Shown one piece after another: positions 15,733-25,506 of a stretch of 64,000 nt of DNA. The notes under the pieces are model-generated. The model searched no databases. It had not been told where the DNA came from and saw nothing but the letters and a program-made list of their open reading frames with translations. A program made the position numbers and the translations under genes. Source of the stretch: Yaniella halotolerans DSM 15476 (GTDB taxonomy: Bacteria; Actinomycetota; Actinomycetes; Actinomycetales; Micrococcaceae); NCBI RefSeq assembly GCF_000420805.1, contig NZ_ATVQ01000002.1:248001-312000 (forward strand). Direction: 5' to 3'. Each line of letters begins with the position of its first letter. Positions within the stretch are counted from its first letter, which is position 1.

Positions 15733-16503
15733 TTATTTCCCTTCGATTTGTTCGAAATAATCTTTGGCTCCGCCAACATATTCCGTGTGACCGATTGCTA
15801 GATCGTCGCGACCAACCAAGGCAGCAATTTCTTCAGCGAACTCTTCTACGGTAAAGAGTTTTCCCGCTGCCTGTCGTCGTGACTCGATTGCATCTGGGTT
15901 GAGACGGTTGAGCAACGTGGCGGTGATGGTCCCTTCGATCATGTCTGCTGTGACGACCACAAAACCGATGCCCTTTTCTTTCAACATTGGGATGTGTTCG
16001 CGAAGTGCGATCTCACCGGCACGCTTTGATTTTGCTACGGGTTCGTATTCCGGCATGGTCGACACTTCGTCGATGAAATGTGCTTGGTGACTAGTGACAA
16101 ACACGACTTGTGAGCCCGGTTCCATGACTTCAGCTGCAGCCTTCAGCATCGAGACTTGGGCGTCTCTGTTGAGTCGCATGGCATAATCTGATCCGAGGTC
16201 GGATTCCATGCCCCCAGATGCGTTGAGGATTAACGTATTGAGGCCGCCAAAGTTATCGGTAGCACCCTCGATCATGGACTTGCGTCCTTCGTCAGTGGTG
16301 ATGTCGGCACCTACAGCAACAGCCTTGCCACCGGCTTCTTCGATCTGTTTGACAACTTTATTGGCACGGGGCGCTTTTTGGCGATAGTTGATGACGACGC
16401 CGGCGCCGCGTTTGGCCAGTAGTTGTGCGGTTGCGGCACCTACACCACGTGATGATCCGGTAACAATGATGCCGGTGTTTGCTAAATCTTGAGTCTGTGT
16501 CAT
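15733..16503 (-). CDS. SDR-family oxidoreductase with atypical active site
   Basis: 256 residues. The N-terminal Rossmann motif VTGSSRGVGAA is intact and the NNAG equivalent reads LNASGG. The catalytic region is unusual: after the strand ending VTSHQAHF, the expected Y-x-x-x-K is replaced by YEPVAKSK, so the lysine is at Tyr+5 or +7 rather than +4. The protein may still be a reductase using a shifted geometry, or may have lost classical SDR chemistry. The start is 6 bases after the stop of fabG, so the two form an operon. Function and substrate unknown. Confidence 0.78.
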   Translation of the reverse strand: MTQTQDLANTGIIVTGSSRGVGAATAQLLAKRGAGVVINYRQKAPRANKVVKQIEEAGGKAVAVGADITTDEGRKSMIEGATDNFGGLNTLILNASGGMESDLGSDYAMRLNRDAQVSMLKAAAEVMEPGSQVVFVTSHQAHFIDEVSTMPEYEPVAKSKRAGEIALREHIPMLKEKGIGFVVVTADMIEGTITATLLNRLNPDAIESRRQAAGKLFTVEEFAEEIAALVGRDDLAIGHTEYVGGAKDYFEQIEGK

Positions 16504-16509
16504 ATCTCT

Positions 16510-17229
<720 letters not shown>

Positions 17230-17352
17230 TCAAGATTGATAAAGACGTTTTGCCTCTACTCTAGGCCGGAAAGTGAGAGAATAGATGTTGCAACCCCAAA
17301 AACAACGAAAAAATCTGTGCCCTCAACAGACACGGTGCGAAAGGAGACTGTT

Positions 17353-17847
17353 TTGGAAAAGCCATCAAACACCTCCAACGCGAACTCCCGGCGAAATGCT
17401 GCACGGCGTCAGTCTAAAAAAGATAACGATCAGGTCTATCTCATAACTGGGGCTTCCGAGTCCGTCGTGGCTGATGCCAAGCGCAAGAACCGTACCTACG
17501 CCATCACCATAGGTGTGCGTATTATCTCATTATTTGTCGTGTTAGCGACAGATGGGTGGGTACAAATTGCCGTTTTTGTGACCGGCATGTTGGCACCGTG
17601 GCTCGGGGTACAGATTGCAAATAATATCCGGCAAGTTGATGGTCGATCGATAGAGGCGGTCCCTCCACAACGCGAAGCTTTGGAAGCTGCGAGAAAGCAG
17701 ACAGATGATGGTGACGACACCGTAATCGTTGGTGATTTCGTAGTTGATGACCCGGACGCAAGCACGTCCTCGCCTTCCGCGGAATATGATGCCTCAAAGG
17801 CTGGTGTAGACCACAATAAGAAGGACAATGATGACACAGGGTCCTGA
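17353..17847 (+). CDS. DUF3099 membrane protein
   Basis: 164 residues when started at TTG 17353. That start is favoured because AAGGAG at 17341-17346 stands 6 bases before it; upstream in-frame readings run into the start of the divergent fabG. After a polar N terminus comes the DUF3099 core (VYLITGASESVVADAKRKN, then two transmembrane helices), and the C-terminal ~60 residues are acidic and low-complexity. Function unknown; the family is restricted to actinobacteria. It overlaps the next small gene by 20 bases and is probably cotranscribed with SURF1. Confidence 0.82.
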   Translation: MEKPSNTSNANSRRNAARRQSKKDNDQVYLITGASESVVADAKRKNRTYAITIGVRIISLFVVLATDGWVQIAVFVTGMLAPWLGVQIANNIRQVDGRSIEAVPPQREALEAARKQTDDGDDTVIVGDFVVDDPDASTSSPSAEYDASKAGVDHNKKDNDDTGS

Positions 17848-18088
17848 TCTTCTCGGCAATCTTATGCAGACTGGTTCTGCATCGACCGAACCACAGGCGG
17901 CAGAATTGCAGTGCTCTCGCAAAGGGTGCAGTGCTCAGGCCGTCTGGCAGTTAGTGTGGAATAATCCCAAGGTCCACACTCCAGAACGTCGAAAAATTTG
18001 GTTAGCTTGCGACGAGCACCGGCAATTCTTAGCTGATTTTTTATCGTCCAGGTCATTCCTCCAAGAAATTCAACCGCTAACTAGGTGA
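17828..18088 (+). CDS. Small Cys-containing protein, possible zinc site
   Basis: 86 residues, no recognised name (similar actinobacterial proteins are often left hypothetical). It has C29-x4-C34 and C61-x2-H64, a spacing compatible with one zinc or other metal site. It is soluble, with a basic middle (PERRKIW). AAGAAGGA precedes the paired ATGs at 17828 and 17831. The stop overlaps the GTG start of SURF1 (GTGA), so it is translationally coupled to a cytochrome oxidase assembly factor. A part in oxidase or metal handling is possible but is inference from position. Confidence 0.7.
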   Translation: MMTQGPDLLGNLMQTGSASTEPQAAELQCSRKGCSAQAVWQLVWNNPKVHTPERRKIWLACDEHRQFLADFLSSRSFLQEIQPLTR

Positions 18089-18996
18089 CATCTTCCATGA
18101 CTAACGAACACCCCGCATCTTCGACGAAGCCGAAGTTGAATTTTCGGTTTTTGCTGTCTGGTGCATGGATCGGTGGATTTGTCTTTTGTATTATCTTTGC
18201 GATCGCTACGGTGTTCCTAGGCAACTGGCAGATGGACCGACGCATGGACAAACTTGATGAGATCAACACCATCGTCGATAACTATGACAAGCAGCCAGTA
18301 TCGTACGCTGAGGCTTCGCACGTGTTCAGTGATTTTGACGAACAACAAAAGTGGACTCCCATTACAGTCCGGGGCGAATATTTGGACGAGGACACCCTGG
18401 TCGCACGCAACAGGCCGCGCGCCGGTCGACCAGGTTTCGAGGTTCTTGTACCGTTTAGAACGGATTCAGGCGACCGTATTCTGGTAGACCGTGGGTGGTT
18501 GCCGTTGGGAGTAGATGCGTCTGCCCCGGATTCTGTTCCAGCTCCTCCCGAAGGACAGACGGAAATTATTATTCGAGCCATGCCTGGTGAAGTGTCAGTA
18601 GATCGCGGTGCCCCGGAGGGGCAGGTAGCTTCCATTAATTTGGCAAGTATTCGTGATCAATTGGGATATGACATAGCTGATGAAGCGTATGGGCTGATGG
18701 CCGCTGAATCTCCTGCTCCTGCCGAGTCGCCACAGCAGATGCCAGAACCTCAACGAGATGAGGGGCCGCACTTATCGTATTCGATGCAATGGTTTACGTT
18801 TGGTTTGATGTCATTCGTCGTGTGGGGCTGGTTAGCATACCAGAAAGCTGTACGAAATCGTGAAGACGAGATGTATGGCGAACGTGAGGAAGATGGCTTT
18901 ATCTCTGCGCACCGCGTTGAACGTGTTAAACCGGTGAAGCGCCGCAAGGGACAAATGACGGATGAGGAGATTGAAGACGCCATGCTGAATGGTTAG
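18085..18996 (+). CDS. SURF1-family cytochrome oxidase biogenesis protein
   Basis: 303 residues with the SURF1 plan: an N-terminal transmembrane helix (about 28-50), an extracytoplasmic domain with GNWQMDRR, VRGEYL and VLVDRGWLP, and a second helix near residues 232-252 (FTFGLMSFVVWGWLAY). The cytoplasmic tail is long and basic. SURF1 proteins help assemble the haem a3 / CuB centre of aa3 oxidases. Start GTG 18085 overlaps the previous stop; ATG 18097 is an alternative. ctaA and ctaB about 10 kb downstream provide the haem A it would handle. Confidence 0.88.
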   Translation: MTSSMTNEHPASSTKPKLNFRFLLSGAWIGGFVFCIIFAIATVFLGNWQMDRRMDKLDEINTIVDNYDKQPVSYAEASHVFSDFDEQQKWTPITVRGEYLDEDTLVARNRPRAGRPGFEVLVPFRTDSGDRILVDRGWLPLGVDASAPDSVPAPPEGQTEIIIRAMPGEVSVDRGAPEGQVASINLASIRDQLGYDIADEAYGLMAAESPAPAESPQQMPEPQRDEGPHLSYSMQWFTFGLMSFVVWGWLAYQKAVRNREDEMYGEREEDGFISAHRVERVKPVKRRKGQMTDEEIEDAMLNG

Positions 18997-19024
18997 GAAT
19001 ATTTCCCAACCAAACACAAGGCAT

Positions 19025-20623
19025 TTAGGCAAGTTCTACTAACTCGAGATACTCGTCAGACCATATATCTTCGTCAGCATCCGGCAAGATCAGGACTCGA
19101 TCTGGGTCAAGTGCTTGCACCGCACCCGCATCGTGCGTCACCAAGATGATTGCGCCGACGTAACTGCGAATGGCACCCAGAATCTCCTCACGCGAAGCCG
19201 GATCCAGGTTGTTCGTCGGTTCGTCGAGTAACAAAACATTTGCCCCGGACACCACCAGTGTGGCTAACGCTAAGCGAGTTTTCTCTCCCCCAGACAGCAC
19301 CCCGGCCGGCTTATATACGTCGTCGCCAGAGAAAAGGAAAGAACCCAGAACCGTTCTGGCTGTTGTGTCATCCAGGTCGGGCGCTGCTGACTTCATATTG
19401 TCGAGCACCGACTGGTTGATATCCAGTGTTTCGTGTTCCTGGGCATAGTACCCCAATTTGAGGCCGTATCCCGGATTGACCTCGCCAGAGTCTGGTTCAT
19501 CGTGCCCCGCTAAGATCCGCAGTAGTGTGGTTTTTCCGGCACCGTTAAAACCAAGAATGACTACTCTTGAACCTTGGTCAATAGCTAGGTCCACTCCGGT
19601 GAAGACTTCGGTTGAACCGTAAGATTTTGACAGTCCAGATGCCGTCAGCGGTACCTTGCCACATGGCGCGGGCGTCGGGAAACGCAAATTGGCTACCTTT
19701 TCTTCGACGCGCTCCTCGGAAAGACCCGCTAGGAGACGGTCGGCGCGCTTGGCCATATTCTGTGCGGCGACAGCTTTGGTTGCTTTCGCTCGCATTTTAT
19801 CGGCTTGCAAATGTAATGCGGCGGCTTTCTTTTCTGCTGAGGCGCGTTCGCGGCGTCGGCGTCGTTCATCAACCTCGCGCTGTTTCAGATAGGCCCGGTA
19901 GCCCATGGAATAGATATCAATGACCTGGCGTGTGGCGTCCAAGAAAAAGACAATGTTCACCACTTCGTCAATCAGGTCCAAGTCGTGCGAGATGATCATC
20001 AGACCACCTTCATACGTCTTGAGATATTCACGCAGCCAGATGATGGAATCTGCATCCAAGTGGTTTGTTGGCTCGTCTAAAATCATCGTGTCGGGTTTTT
20101 CGAACAGAATCCGAGCCAGTTCCACGCGGCGACGCTGTCCACCAGACAGCGTGTCGAGGGGACGATCCATGATCGAGGTTTCCAAACCAAGATTTGAAGC
20201 GATTGAGGCCGCCTCGGACTGAGCAGCGTATCCCCCAGCAGCTATGAACTCTGCTTCGGCGGCAGGATACCGGCGCATCCCGCGTTCCATAAGTTTCGGA
20301 TCGCTAGAACTCATTTCTTCCTCGGCACGACGCATGCGGCGTGTCAGTTCTGCCAGTTCGCGTGCTGAAAGAATGCGGTCGCGAACGGATTGGCTGAGGT
20401 CCCCCGTGCGTGGGTCCTGAGGCAGATACCCCACTGTGCCAGAGCGCATAACCGTGCCGCTTGCGGGGATAAACTCATCCATGAGCACTTTTGTCAGTGT
20501 GGTTTTGCCAGCCCCGTTTCGTCCCACGAGTCCGATTCGATCGCCGGGATTAATGTGAAACGTGACGTCAGACAGGAGTGTCTTGGAGCCAACCACAACA
20601 GACAGCTGCTGTGCTGAAATCAT
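19025..20623 (-). CDS. ABC-F family ATPase
   Basis: 532 residues with two ATPase domains and no membrane segment. The first has GRNGAGKTT, LSGGQRRR and LDEPTNHLD; the second has GFNGAGKTT, LSGGEKTR and LDEPTNNLD. They are joined by a charged linker rich in Arg, Glu and Lys (about residues 240-300), the P-site tRNA interaction motif region. ABC-F proteins act on the ribosome as translation factors or give resistance to ribosome-targeting antibiotics. This type is widespread in actinobacteria and close to the housekeeping paralogues; resistance is not implied. It stands between the convergent SURF1 gene and rnhA without a clear terminator. Confidence 0.88.
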   Translation of the reverse strand: MISAQQLSVVVGSKTLLSDVTFHINPGDRIGLVGRNGAGKTTLTKVLMDEFIPASGTVMRSGTVGYLPQDPRTGDLSQSVRDRILSARELAELTRRMRRAEEEMSSSDPKLMERGMRRYPAAEAEFIAAGGYAAQSEAASIASNLGLETSIMDRPLDTLSGGQRRRVELARILFEKPDTMILDEPTNHLDADSIIWLREYLKTYEGGLMIISHDLDLIDEVVNIVFFLDATRQVIDIYSMGYRAYLKQREVDERRRRRERASAEKKAAALHLQADKMRAKATKAVAAQNMAKRADRLLAGLSEERVEEKVANLRFPTPAPCGKVPLTASGLSKSYGSTEVFTGVDLAIDQGSRVVILGFNGAGKTTLLRILAGHDEPDSGEVNPGYGLKLGYYAQEHETLDINQSVLDNMKSAAPDLDDTTARTVLGSFLFSGDDVYKPAGVLSGGEKTRLALATLVVSGANVLLLDEPTNNLDPASREEILGAIRSYVGAIILVTHDAGAVQALDPDRVLILPDADEDIWSDEYLELVELA

Positions 20624-20702
20624 GTATGTACAACCTCAAAAGAATAAGACGGGTGGGCCACCGGCTACTTTAGGTGACGGCAGGGGTATTTAGCGATTTT
20701 GT

Positions 20703-21386
20703 TCACTCATTGGTGGTGTATGCAGAATCCATGCCCGCTTGAATCAGACGGGCTAGTTCTTCGTGGGGTGTTGCACCTCGTTGTTGGGCACGTTTGACGA
20801 TCGTGTCCGCTAGGTCCTTGTCCAGTTGCGTATGCACTGTGACGGTGTCCCTGGGCTTAGCTGAAGATTCTGGCATAGTGATCGACTCGACAGTATCTGG
20901 TTCTGTGTTGTCTAGGTTGAACCCCGGCCCCGCTGCCACCGTCGTCCCACTCTGGAATGCTTTGGCGGCAGCGTTTGCTCGGGAGTCTGCTGCTTCGTTC
21001 AAAGGGTGGCCGGAATGACCTCGAACCCATTCAAACGTGATGGTCCGTCCGGCTGCCTTTGCAGTGGTCATCAGCTCGTCGAGTCGGATCATAAGGTCCT
21101 GGTTATTCACCGGTTTACCGTCAGATTTCTTCCATCCCTTCCGTTTCCACCCGGGCATCCATTTCGTAATCGAATTGATGGCGTACTGTGAGTCGGCGAG
21201 AATACTGACGTCGTGCGTGGTGTCCTTGGTCGCCTCGAGGAATTCGAGAATAGCAGAGAGTTCGCCACGGTTATTGGTGGAGTTTTCCCACCCGCCCGCG
21301 GCCCAGTTGGAGTCGTCGATGTACCAGGCCCAGCCTGCGGGGCCTGGATTGCCGAGCGCCGAGCCGTCTACTCCAACTGTGAGCAT
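20703..21386 (-). CDS. rnhA: Ribonuclease HI with C-terminal ribbon-helix-helix-like domain
   Basis: 227 residues, longer than the ~150 of plain RNase HI. The N-terminal domain has the four acidic positions (Asp in GVDGSALGNPG, Glu in NNRGELSA, Asp in LADSQYA, Asp in AADSRAN) and the His of RGHSGH, so it should cleave RNA in RNA-DNA hybrids. A Pro/Thr/Ser-rich linker leads to residues 180-220, a short strand followed by two helices (TVTVHTQLDKDLADTIVKR, then EELARLIQAGMDS). This resembles an Arc/CopG-type ribbon-helix-helix. The tail may bind nucleic acid or dimerise the enzyme; that is inference. A TGGAGGAAC site precedes the ATG. Confidence 0.85.
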   Translation of the reverse strand: MLTVGVDGSALGNPGPAGWAWYIDDSNWAAGGWENSTNNRGELSAILEFLEATKDTTHDVSILADSQYAINSITKWMPGWKRKGWKKSDGKPVNNQDLMIRLDELMTTAKAAGRTITFEWVRGHSGHPLNEAADSRANAAAKAFQSGTTVAAGPGFNLDNTEPDTVESITMPESSAKPRDTVTVHTQLDKDLADTIVKRAQQRGATPHEELARLIQAGMDSAYTTNE

Positions 21387-21439
21387 GCTTGTTCCTCCAA
21401 ATGTGGTGATGGGTCGTTTCTAGTGTAGGGGGTTAAACA

Positions 21440-21481
21440 ATGGACCGGCCGCAAACCAAAGGTGGTTTGCGGCCGGTCCAT
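21440..21481 (-). terminator. Terminator at the end of the suf operon
   Basis: A perfect 19-bp stem (ATGGACCGGCCGC... on the left at 21440-21458, its complement at 21463-21481) with a 4-base loop. On the minus strand it is followed by TTGTTTAA, a modest T tract, and it lies 14 bases past the sufT stop. Confidence 0.85.
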
Positions 21482-21495
21482 TTAAACCGTTGAGT

Positions 21496-21822
21496 TTAGA
21501 TGTTGAACCCAAGGGCGCGCATTTGTTCGCGTCCGTCCTCGGTAATCTTTTCGGGACCCCAAGGTGGCATCCAAACCCAATTGAGGCGCCATTCATCGAC
21601 CATGGTTTCAACCGCACGGCCAACTTGGTCCTCAATCACGTCGGTGAGAGGGCAGGCAGCTGTCGTGAGTGTCATGTCTACGATGAGTGCGCCGTCCTCG
21701 GCATAGTTCAAACCGTAGAGGAGGCCGAGGTCAACGATGTTAATGCCCAGTTCAGGGTCGATAACATCTTTGAGGGCTTCCTCAATGTCTTCAAGCGGTG
21801 TTTGTGCAACAGTGTCGGTCAT
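21496..21822 (-). CDS. sufT: Metal-sulfur cluster assembly factor SufT (DUF59)
   Basis: A 108-residue DUF59/MIP18 protein with the conserved DPELGINIVDLGLLYGL segment and the cysteine in TTAACPLTD. SufT proteins assist maturation or transfer of Fe-S clusters. Last gene of the suf operon, 45 bases after sufC, with AGGAGGTACCC before the ATG. In many actinobacterial operons sufS and sufU lie between sufC and sufT; here they do not. Confidence 0.88.
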   Translation of the reverse strand: MTDTVAQTPLEDIEEALKDVIDPELGINIVDLGLLYGLNYAEDGALIVDMTLTTAACPLTDVIEDQVGRAVETMVDEWRLNWVWMPPWGPEKITEDGREQMRALGFNI

Positions 21823-21867
21823 GGGTACCTCCTGATCCGTCTGCTTGGCACGTTATCAGAAAAAGAC

Positions 21868-22632
21868 TTAGGCAGGTGCTTGGGTCTTCTCGTAGTTGAC
21901 ATAGCCTTCGTCTTCGAGACGGTCGGCTAGTTCTTCTCCACCCGAGTCGACGATCTTTCCGTCGACGAATACATGCACGTAGTCTGGCTTGATGTAGCGC
22001 AGGATGCGTGTGTAGTGGGTGATAAGCATGGAGCCCATATCATTGGTTTCCTGTGCTCGGTTAACTCCCGCGGATACGACGCGAAGCGCGTCAATATCAA
22101 GGCCGGAGTCAGTTTCGTCCAGGATGGCGAATTTTGGTTTGAAGAGTTCGAGCTGCAGGATCTCTGCGCGCTTCTTCTCACCACCGGAGAAGCCTTCATT
22201 CACGTTACGAGTGGCGAATGACGACTCCATTTCGAGGTTGTCCATGGCCGAGCGAACATCTTTGGTCCAGGTACGAATTGCTGGAGATTCGCCGTCTAGC
22301 GCGGTTTTTGCGGTCCGCAGGAAGTTAGACATGGAAACGCCTGGTACTTCTACCGGGTACTGCATGGCGAGGAAGAGGCCTGCCTGTGCACGTTCGTCAA
22401 CTTCCATGTCGAGGACGTCTTCACCGTCAAGCAGGATTTCACCGCCGGTGACATTATATGACGGGTGGCCTGCGATAGCCTGGGCCAGTGTAGATTTGCC
22501 GGAGCCGTTTGGTCCCATGATGGCATGTGTTTCGCCGGACTTGATGGTCAGACTGACACCTTTGAGGATCTCTTTGTCGCCCTGTTCGGTCTCAATGCTG
22601 ACGTGTAGATCTTTGATCTCAAGTGTTGACAT
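21868..22632 (-). CDS. sufC: Fe-S cluster assembly ATPase SufC
   Basis: A 254-residue ABC ATPase with GPNGSGKST (about 38-46), FSGGEKKR and LDETDSGLDIDALR, the last being the SufC-specific Walker B region. It works with SufB and SufD in the cytoplasmic SufBCD scaffold, where ATP hydrolysis drives cluster assembly. A perfect AAGGAG site lies upstream of the ATG. It is 64 bases after sufD. Confidence 0.95.
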   Translation of the reverse strand: MSTLEIKDLHVSIETEQGDKEILKGVSLTIKSGETHAIMGPNGSGKSTLAQAIAGHPSYNVTGGEILLDGEDVLDMEVDERAQAGLFLAMQYPVEVPGVSMSNFLRTAKTALDGESPAIRTWTKDVRSAMDNLEMESSFATRNVNEGFSGGEKKRAEILQLELFKPKFAILDETDSGLDIDALRVVSAGVNRAQETNDMGSMLITHYTRILRYIKPDYVHVFVDGKIVDSGGEELADRLEDEGYVNYEKTQAPA

Positions 22633-22696
22633 TGTTGTTTAAGTCTCCTTGTTGCCCGCGTGGAACGGGACTTTAAGTTATGGCTACAGCTGGGGT

Positions 22697-23953
22697 TTAG
22701 AGCTCGAGGTCGGCGATTTCTTCTTCCATGACCTCGGTCACGGCGGCTTCGACGTCCTCGATGCCGATCTTCTGGATGATTTCGTTGAGGAAACCACGAA
22801 CGATCAGCTTGCGGGCGAGCGGCTCTGGGATGCCCCGAGCCATGAGATAGAACAGTTGTTGTTCATCAAAGCGTCCCACGGAGGAAGCATGTCCTCCTGA
22901 ATCAATGATTCCGGTTTCGATTTCGAGGTTCGGAATCGAATCGGCCTGGGCGCCTTCGGACAACAAGAGGTTCTCATTCTTCTCGAATGAGTTTGTGCCA
23001 GACGTGTTGCCACGGATGAGGACATCTCCAACCCAGACCGAACGAGCACCCTTGCCCTGGAGCGCGCCTTTGTAGAGCGCGTCGGAGGTGCAGTTATTGG
23101 TCGAGTGGTCGATGAAGATGCGGTGTTCCATGTGCTGTCCGGCGTCTGCGAAGTACAGGCCGTACATGTTGGTGGTGGCGCCTTCCCCAGCGAACCGAGT
23201 GATCGGTGTGAGACGAACGAGCGAACCGCCGTAGGTAATGACTACATGCTTAAACGTGGAGTCTTTACCAAGCGAGGCTTGCTGTGAACCAACGTGGATG
23301 GTCTCGTCGTCCCATGCCTGGAGCGAGGTGACATTGGCTGTCGCGCCCTCTCCGACGGCGAATTCGACGTTTTGGGAGACAACGGCTTTACCTGTCTGGT
23401 TAATGACCAGGTTGACCCTGCTGTTGGCCCCAACGGCAACATGAATGTGCTGCGCGGCAGGGTCCGTTGAATTGCCTTCTACCGAAATGGTGATGGGCTC
23501 TTCGATGTTGACGTTGTCCGCAACGGTCACAACTGTTGCTTCGCTGAATGAGTTCCAGGCGATAGCTGATGTGCGGTCGTCTGGAACCATGAAGGAACCA
23601 AGACGCTGGTCGTCACGTGCAACGGTTTCGATCGAAACACCGTCGTGTTCGGTCACGCTTACCGCTGGGGCTGCACCGGTGAGGAGTTTTTCGTCCCCTT
23701 CAGGGAGGTGCAGGTTCGCCAGCCGGTGGAGCGGCGTGAAGCGCCAGTCTTCTTCTTCACCTGTTAGGACTGGAAAGTCGGCGAGATTGAAGCTCGTCTT
23801 GCGATCAGCGCGTGAGGTGCCATACTTGGTCTCTTCATCTTCGACAGGCTGATTTTCGGCCTGCTGAACGACGAGTGTTTCGCCCTCTTCACCCATACCT
23901 GGGATGAGTAGGTCTGGTCCCTCGTCGAGTGTAGTTGCGTCAGTGTTGGCCAC
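22697..23953 (-). CDS. sufD: Fe-S cluster assembly protein SufD
   Basis: A 418-residue right-handed beta-helix scaffold protein. The C-terminal half carries the SufB/SufD signature (HSTNNCTSDALYKG, then ETGIIDSGGHASSVGRFDEQQLFYLMARG), including the conserved His of GGHASS used in the SufB-SufD interface. The N terminus is acidic and variable, as usual for SufD. It starts 2 bases after the sufB stop, indicating tight cotranscription. Confidence 0.94.
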   Translation of the reverse strand: MANTDATTLDEGPDLLIPGMGEEGETLVVQQAENQPVEDEETKYGTSRADRKTSFNLADFPVLTGEEEDWRFTPLHRLANLHLPEGDEKLLTGAAPAVSVTEHDGVSIETVARDDQRLGSFMVPDDRTSAIAWNSFSEATVVTVADNVNIEEPITISVEGNSTDPAAQHIHVAVGANSRVNLVINQTGKAVVSQNVEFAVGEGATANVTSLQAWDDETIHVGSQQASLGKDSTFKHVVITYGGSLVRLTPITRFAGEGATTNMYGLYFADAGQHMEHRIFIDHSTNNCTSDALYKGALQGKGARSVWVGDVLIRGNTSGTNSFEKNENLLLSEGAQADSIPNLEIETGIIDSGGHASSVGRFDEQQLFYLMARGIPEPLARKLIVRGFLNEIIQKIGIEDVEAAVTEVMEEEIADLEL

Positions 23954-23955
23954 GC

Positions 23956-25416
23956 TTAGCCCACCGATCCTTCCATTTGCAGTTCAATAAGTTTGTTCAG
24001 TTCCAGAGCGTATTCCATTGGCAGGTGACGTGAAATTGGTTCAACGAACCCGCGCACGATCATTGCCATAGCTTCTTCTTCTGAAAGACCGCGGCTCATG
24101 AGGTAGAAAAGCTGCATTTCCGAAACCTTGGACACAGTCGCTTCGTGACCCAGCGTGACATCGTCTTCGCGAATATCAATGTATGGGTAGGTATCGGTAC
24201 GCGAGATGGTGTCTACCAGGAGGGCGTCACACTCGGTGTTGTTCGTTGAGCCCTTGGCCCCTTCGGTGATTTGGACCAGTCCACGGTATGCGGAGCGGCC
24301 ACCACCACGGGCTACGGACTTGGAAATAATGTTTGACTTAGTGTTCGGAGCCAGGTGAACCATCTTGGAACCGGTATCCTGGTACTGACCCTTGCCGGCG
24401 AAGGCCATGGTCAAGGTTTCACCCTGGGAGTGTTCACCAGTCAGATATACAGCTGGGTACTTCATGGTGACTTTTGAGCCGATGTTGCCATCAACCCACT
24501 CCATGGTTCCACCTTCTTCAACGACGGCACGCTTGGTGACGAGGTTGTAGACGTTCGTTGACCAGTTCTGGATGGTGGTGTACCGAACGCGAGCATCTTT
24601 TTTCACGATGATCTCAACAACGGCAGAGTGCAGTGAGTCGGTTTGGTAGATCGGTGCTGTACAACCCTCTACGTAGTGCACGTAGGAACCTTCATCAGCA
24701 ATGATCAGGGTGCGCTCAAACTGGCCCATGTTTTCCGTGTTAATACGGAAGTATGCCTGCAGTGGGATTTCGACGTGTACGCCCTTTGGAACGTAGACGT
24801 ACGATCCACCTGACCATACTGCGGTATTCAGAGCTGAGAATTTGTTGTCACCGACAGGGATGACGGAACCAAAGTACTCACGGAACATTTCTTCGTGTTC
24901 CTTGAGTCCGGTATCGGTGTCCAAAAAGATGACACCCTGACGTTCCAGTTCATCGTTGATCTGGTGGTATACAACCTCAGATTCATACTGTGCAGCAACA
25001 CCTGCAACGAGGCGTTCACGCTCAGCCTCTGGAATGCCAAGACGCTCGTAGGTTTCGAGGATGTCCTCCGGCAGGTCTTCCCAGCTGGTCGCTTGACGCT
25101 CGGTTGAGCGAACGAAGTACTTGATGCGATCGAAATGGATACCGGAAAGGTCTGCACCCCAGGTCGGCATCGGTTTACGATCGAAGTACCGCAGACCCTT
25201 GAGGCGAGTCTTCAGCATCCACTCCGGCTCTTCTTTCAGCGTCGAGATGTTGCGTACAACGTCTTCATTAATACCGCGTTGTGCGTTCTCGCCGGCTTCG
25301 TCCGGGTCATGCCAGCCGAATTCGTATGCACCGATGCCTTCCAGTTCTGGGTTTGCATCCAGAACATCTTGGATCACACCGGGATCGGCGGTTTCTTGAC
25401 TGATTTGATCCGTCAT
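23956..25416 (-). CDS. sufB: Fe-S cluster assembly protein SufB
   Basis: 486 residues. Typical SufB segments are visible: [29 protein letters not shown] (a conserved Cys), [12 protein letters not shown] and [22 protein letters not shown]. The cysteine of NNTECD is the one implicated in cluster binding in SufB. No intein is present, unlike mycobacterial SufB. ATG 25416 has AGAGG about 7 bases upstream; the in-frame TTG at 25422 is less likely. An imperfect hairpin lies between this gene and sufR. Confidence 0.95.
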   Translation of the reverse strand: MTDQISQETADPGVIQDVLDANPELEGIGAYEFGWHDPDEAGENAQRGINEDVVRNISTLKEEPEWMLKTRLKGLRYFDRKPMPTWGADLSGIHFDRIKYFVRSTERQATSWEDLPEDILETYERLGIPEAERERLVAGVAAQYESEVVYHQINDELERQGVIFLDTDTGLKEHEEMFREYFGSVIPVGDNKFSALNTAVWSGGSYVYVPKGVHVEIPLQAYFRINTENMGQFERTLIIADEGSYVHYVEGCTAPIYQTDSLHSAVVEIIVKKDARVRYTTIQNWSTNVYNLVTKRAVVEEGGTMEWVDGNIGSKVTMKYPAVYLTGEHSQGETLTMAFAGKGQYQDTGSKMVHLAPNTKSNIISKSVARGGGRSAYRGLVQITEGAKGSTNNTECDALLVDTISRTDTYPYIDIREDDVTLGHEATVSKVSEMQLFYLMSRGLSEEEAMAMIVRGFVEPISRHLPMEYALELNKLIELQMEGSVG

Positions 25417-25453
25417 TATCAACCTCTTTTATAAACGGGGCGTGGTTTGTGCC

Positions 25454-25486
25454 CATCGAGCTCCAGCGTGCTGGAGTCTCTCGATG
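25454..25486 (-). promoter_or_regulatory. Hairpin between sufR and sufB
   Basis: Two 7-bp stems (CATCGAG/CTCGATG and CTCCAGC/GCTGGAG) are separated by a 3-base bulge, with a 2-base loop. It follows the sufR stop by about 20 bases and precedes sufB by 38. There is no T tract, so it is more likely an RNA processing or stabilising element that sets the sufR:sufBDC ratio than a full terminator. Confidence 0.5.
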
Positions 25487-25506
25487 AATATTTTGTTTGT
25501 AGTTCG

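Noticed and set aside
22019-22642. Long open frame opposite sufC (207 codons, plus strand)
   Set aside because: Lies wholly antisense to sufC, Ser/Arg-rich composition of a shadow frame, no ribosome-binding site.
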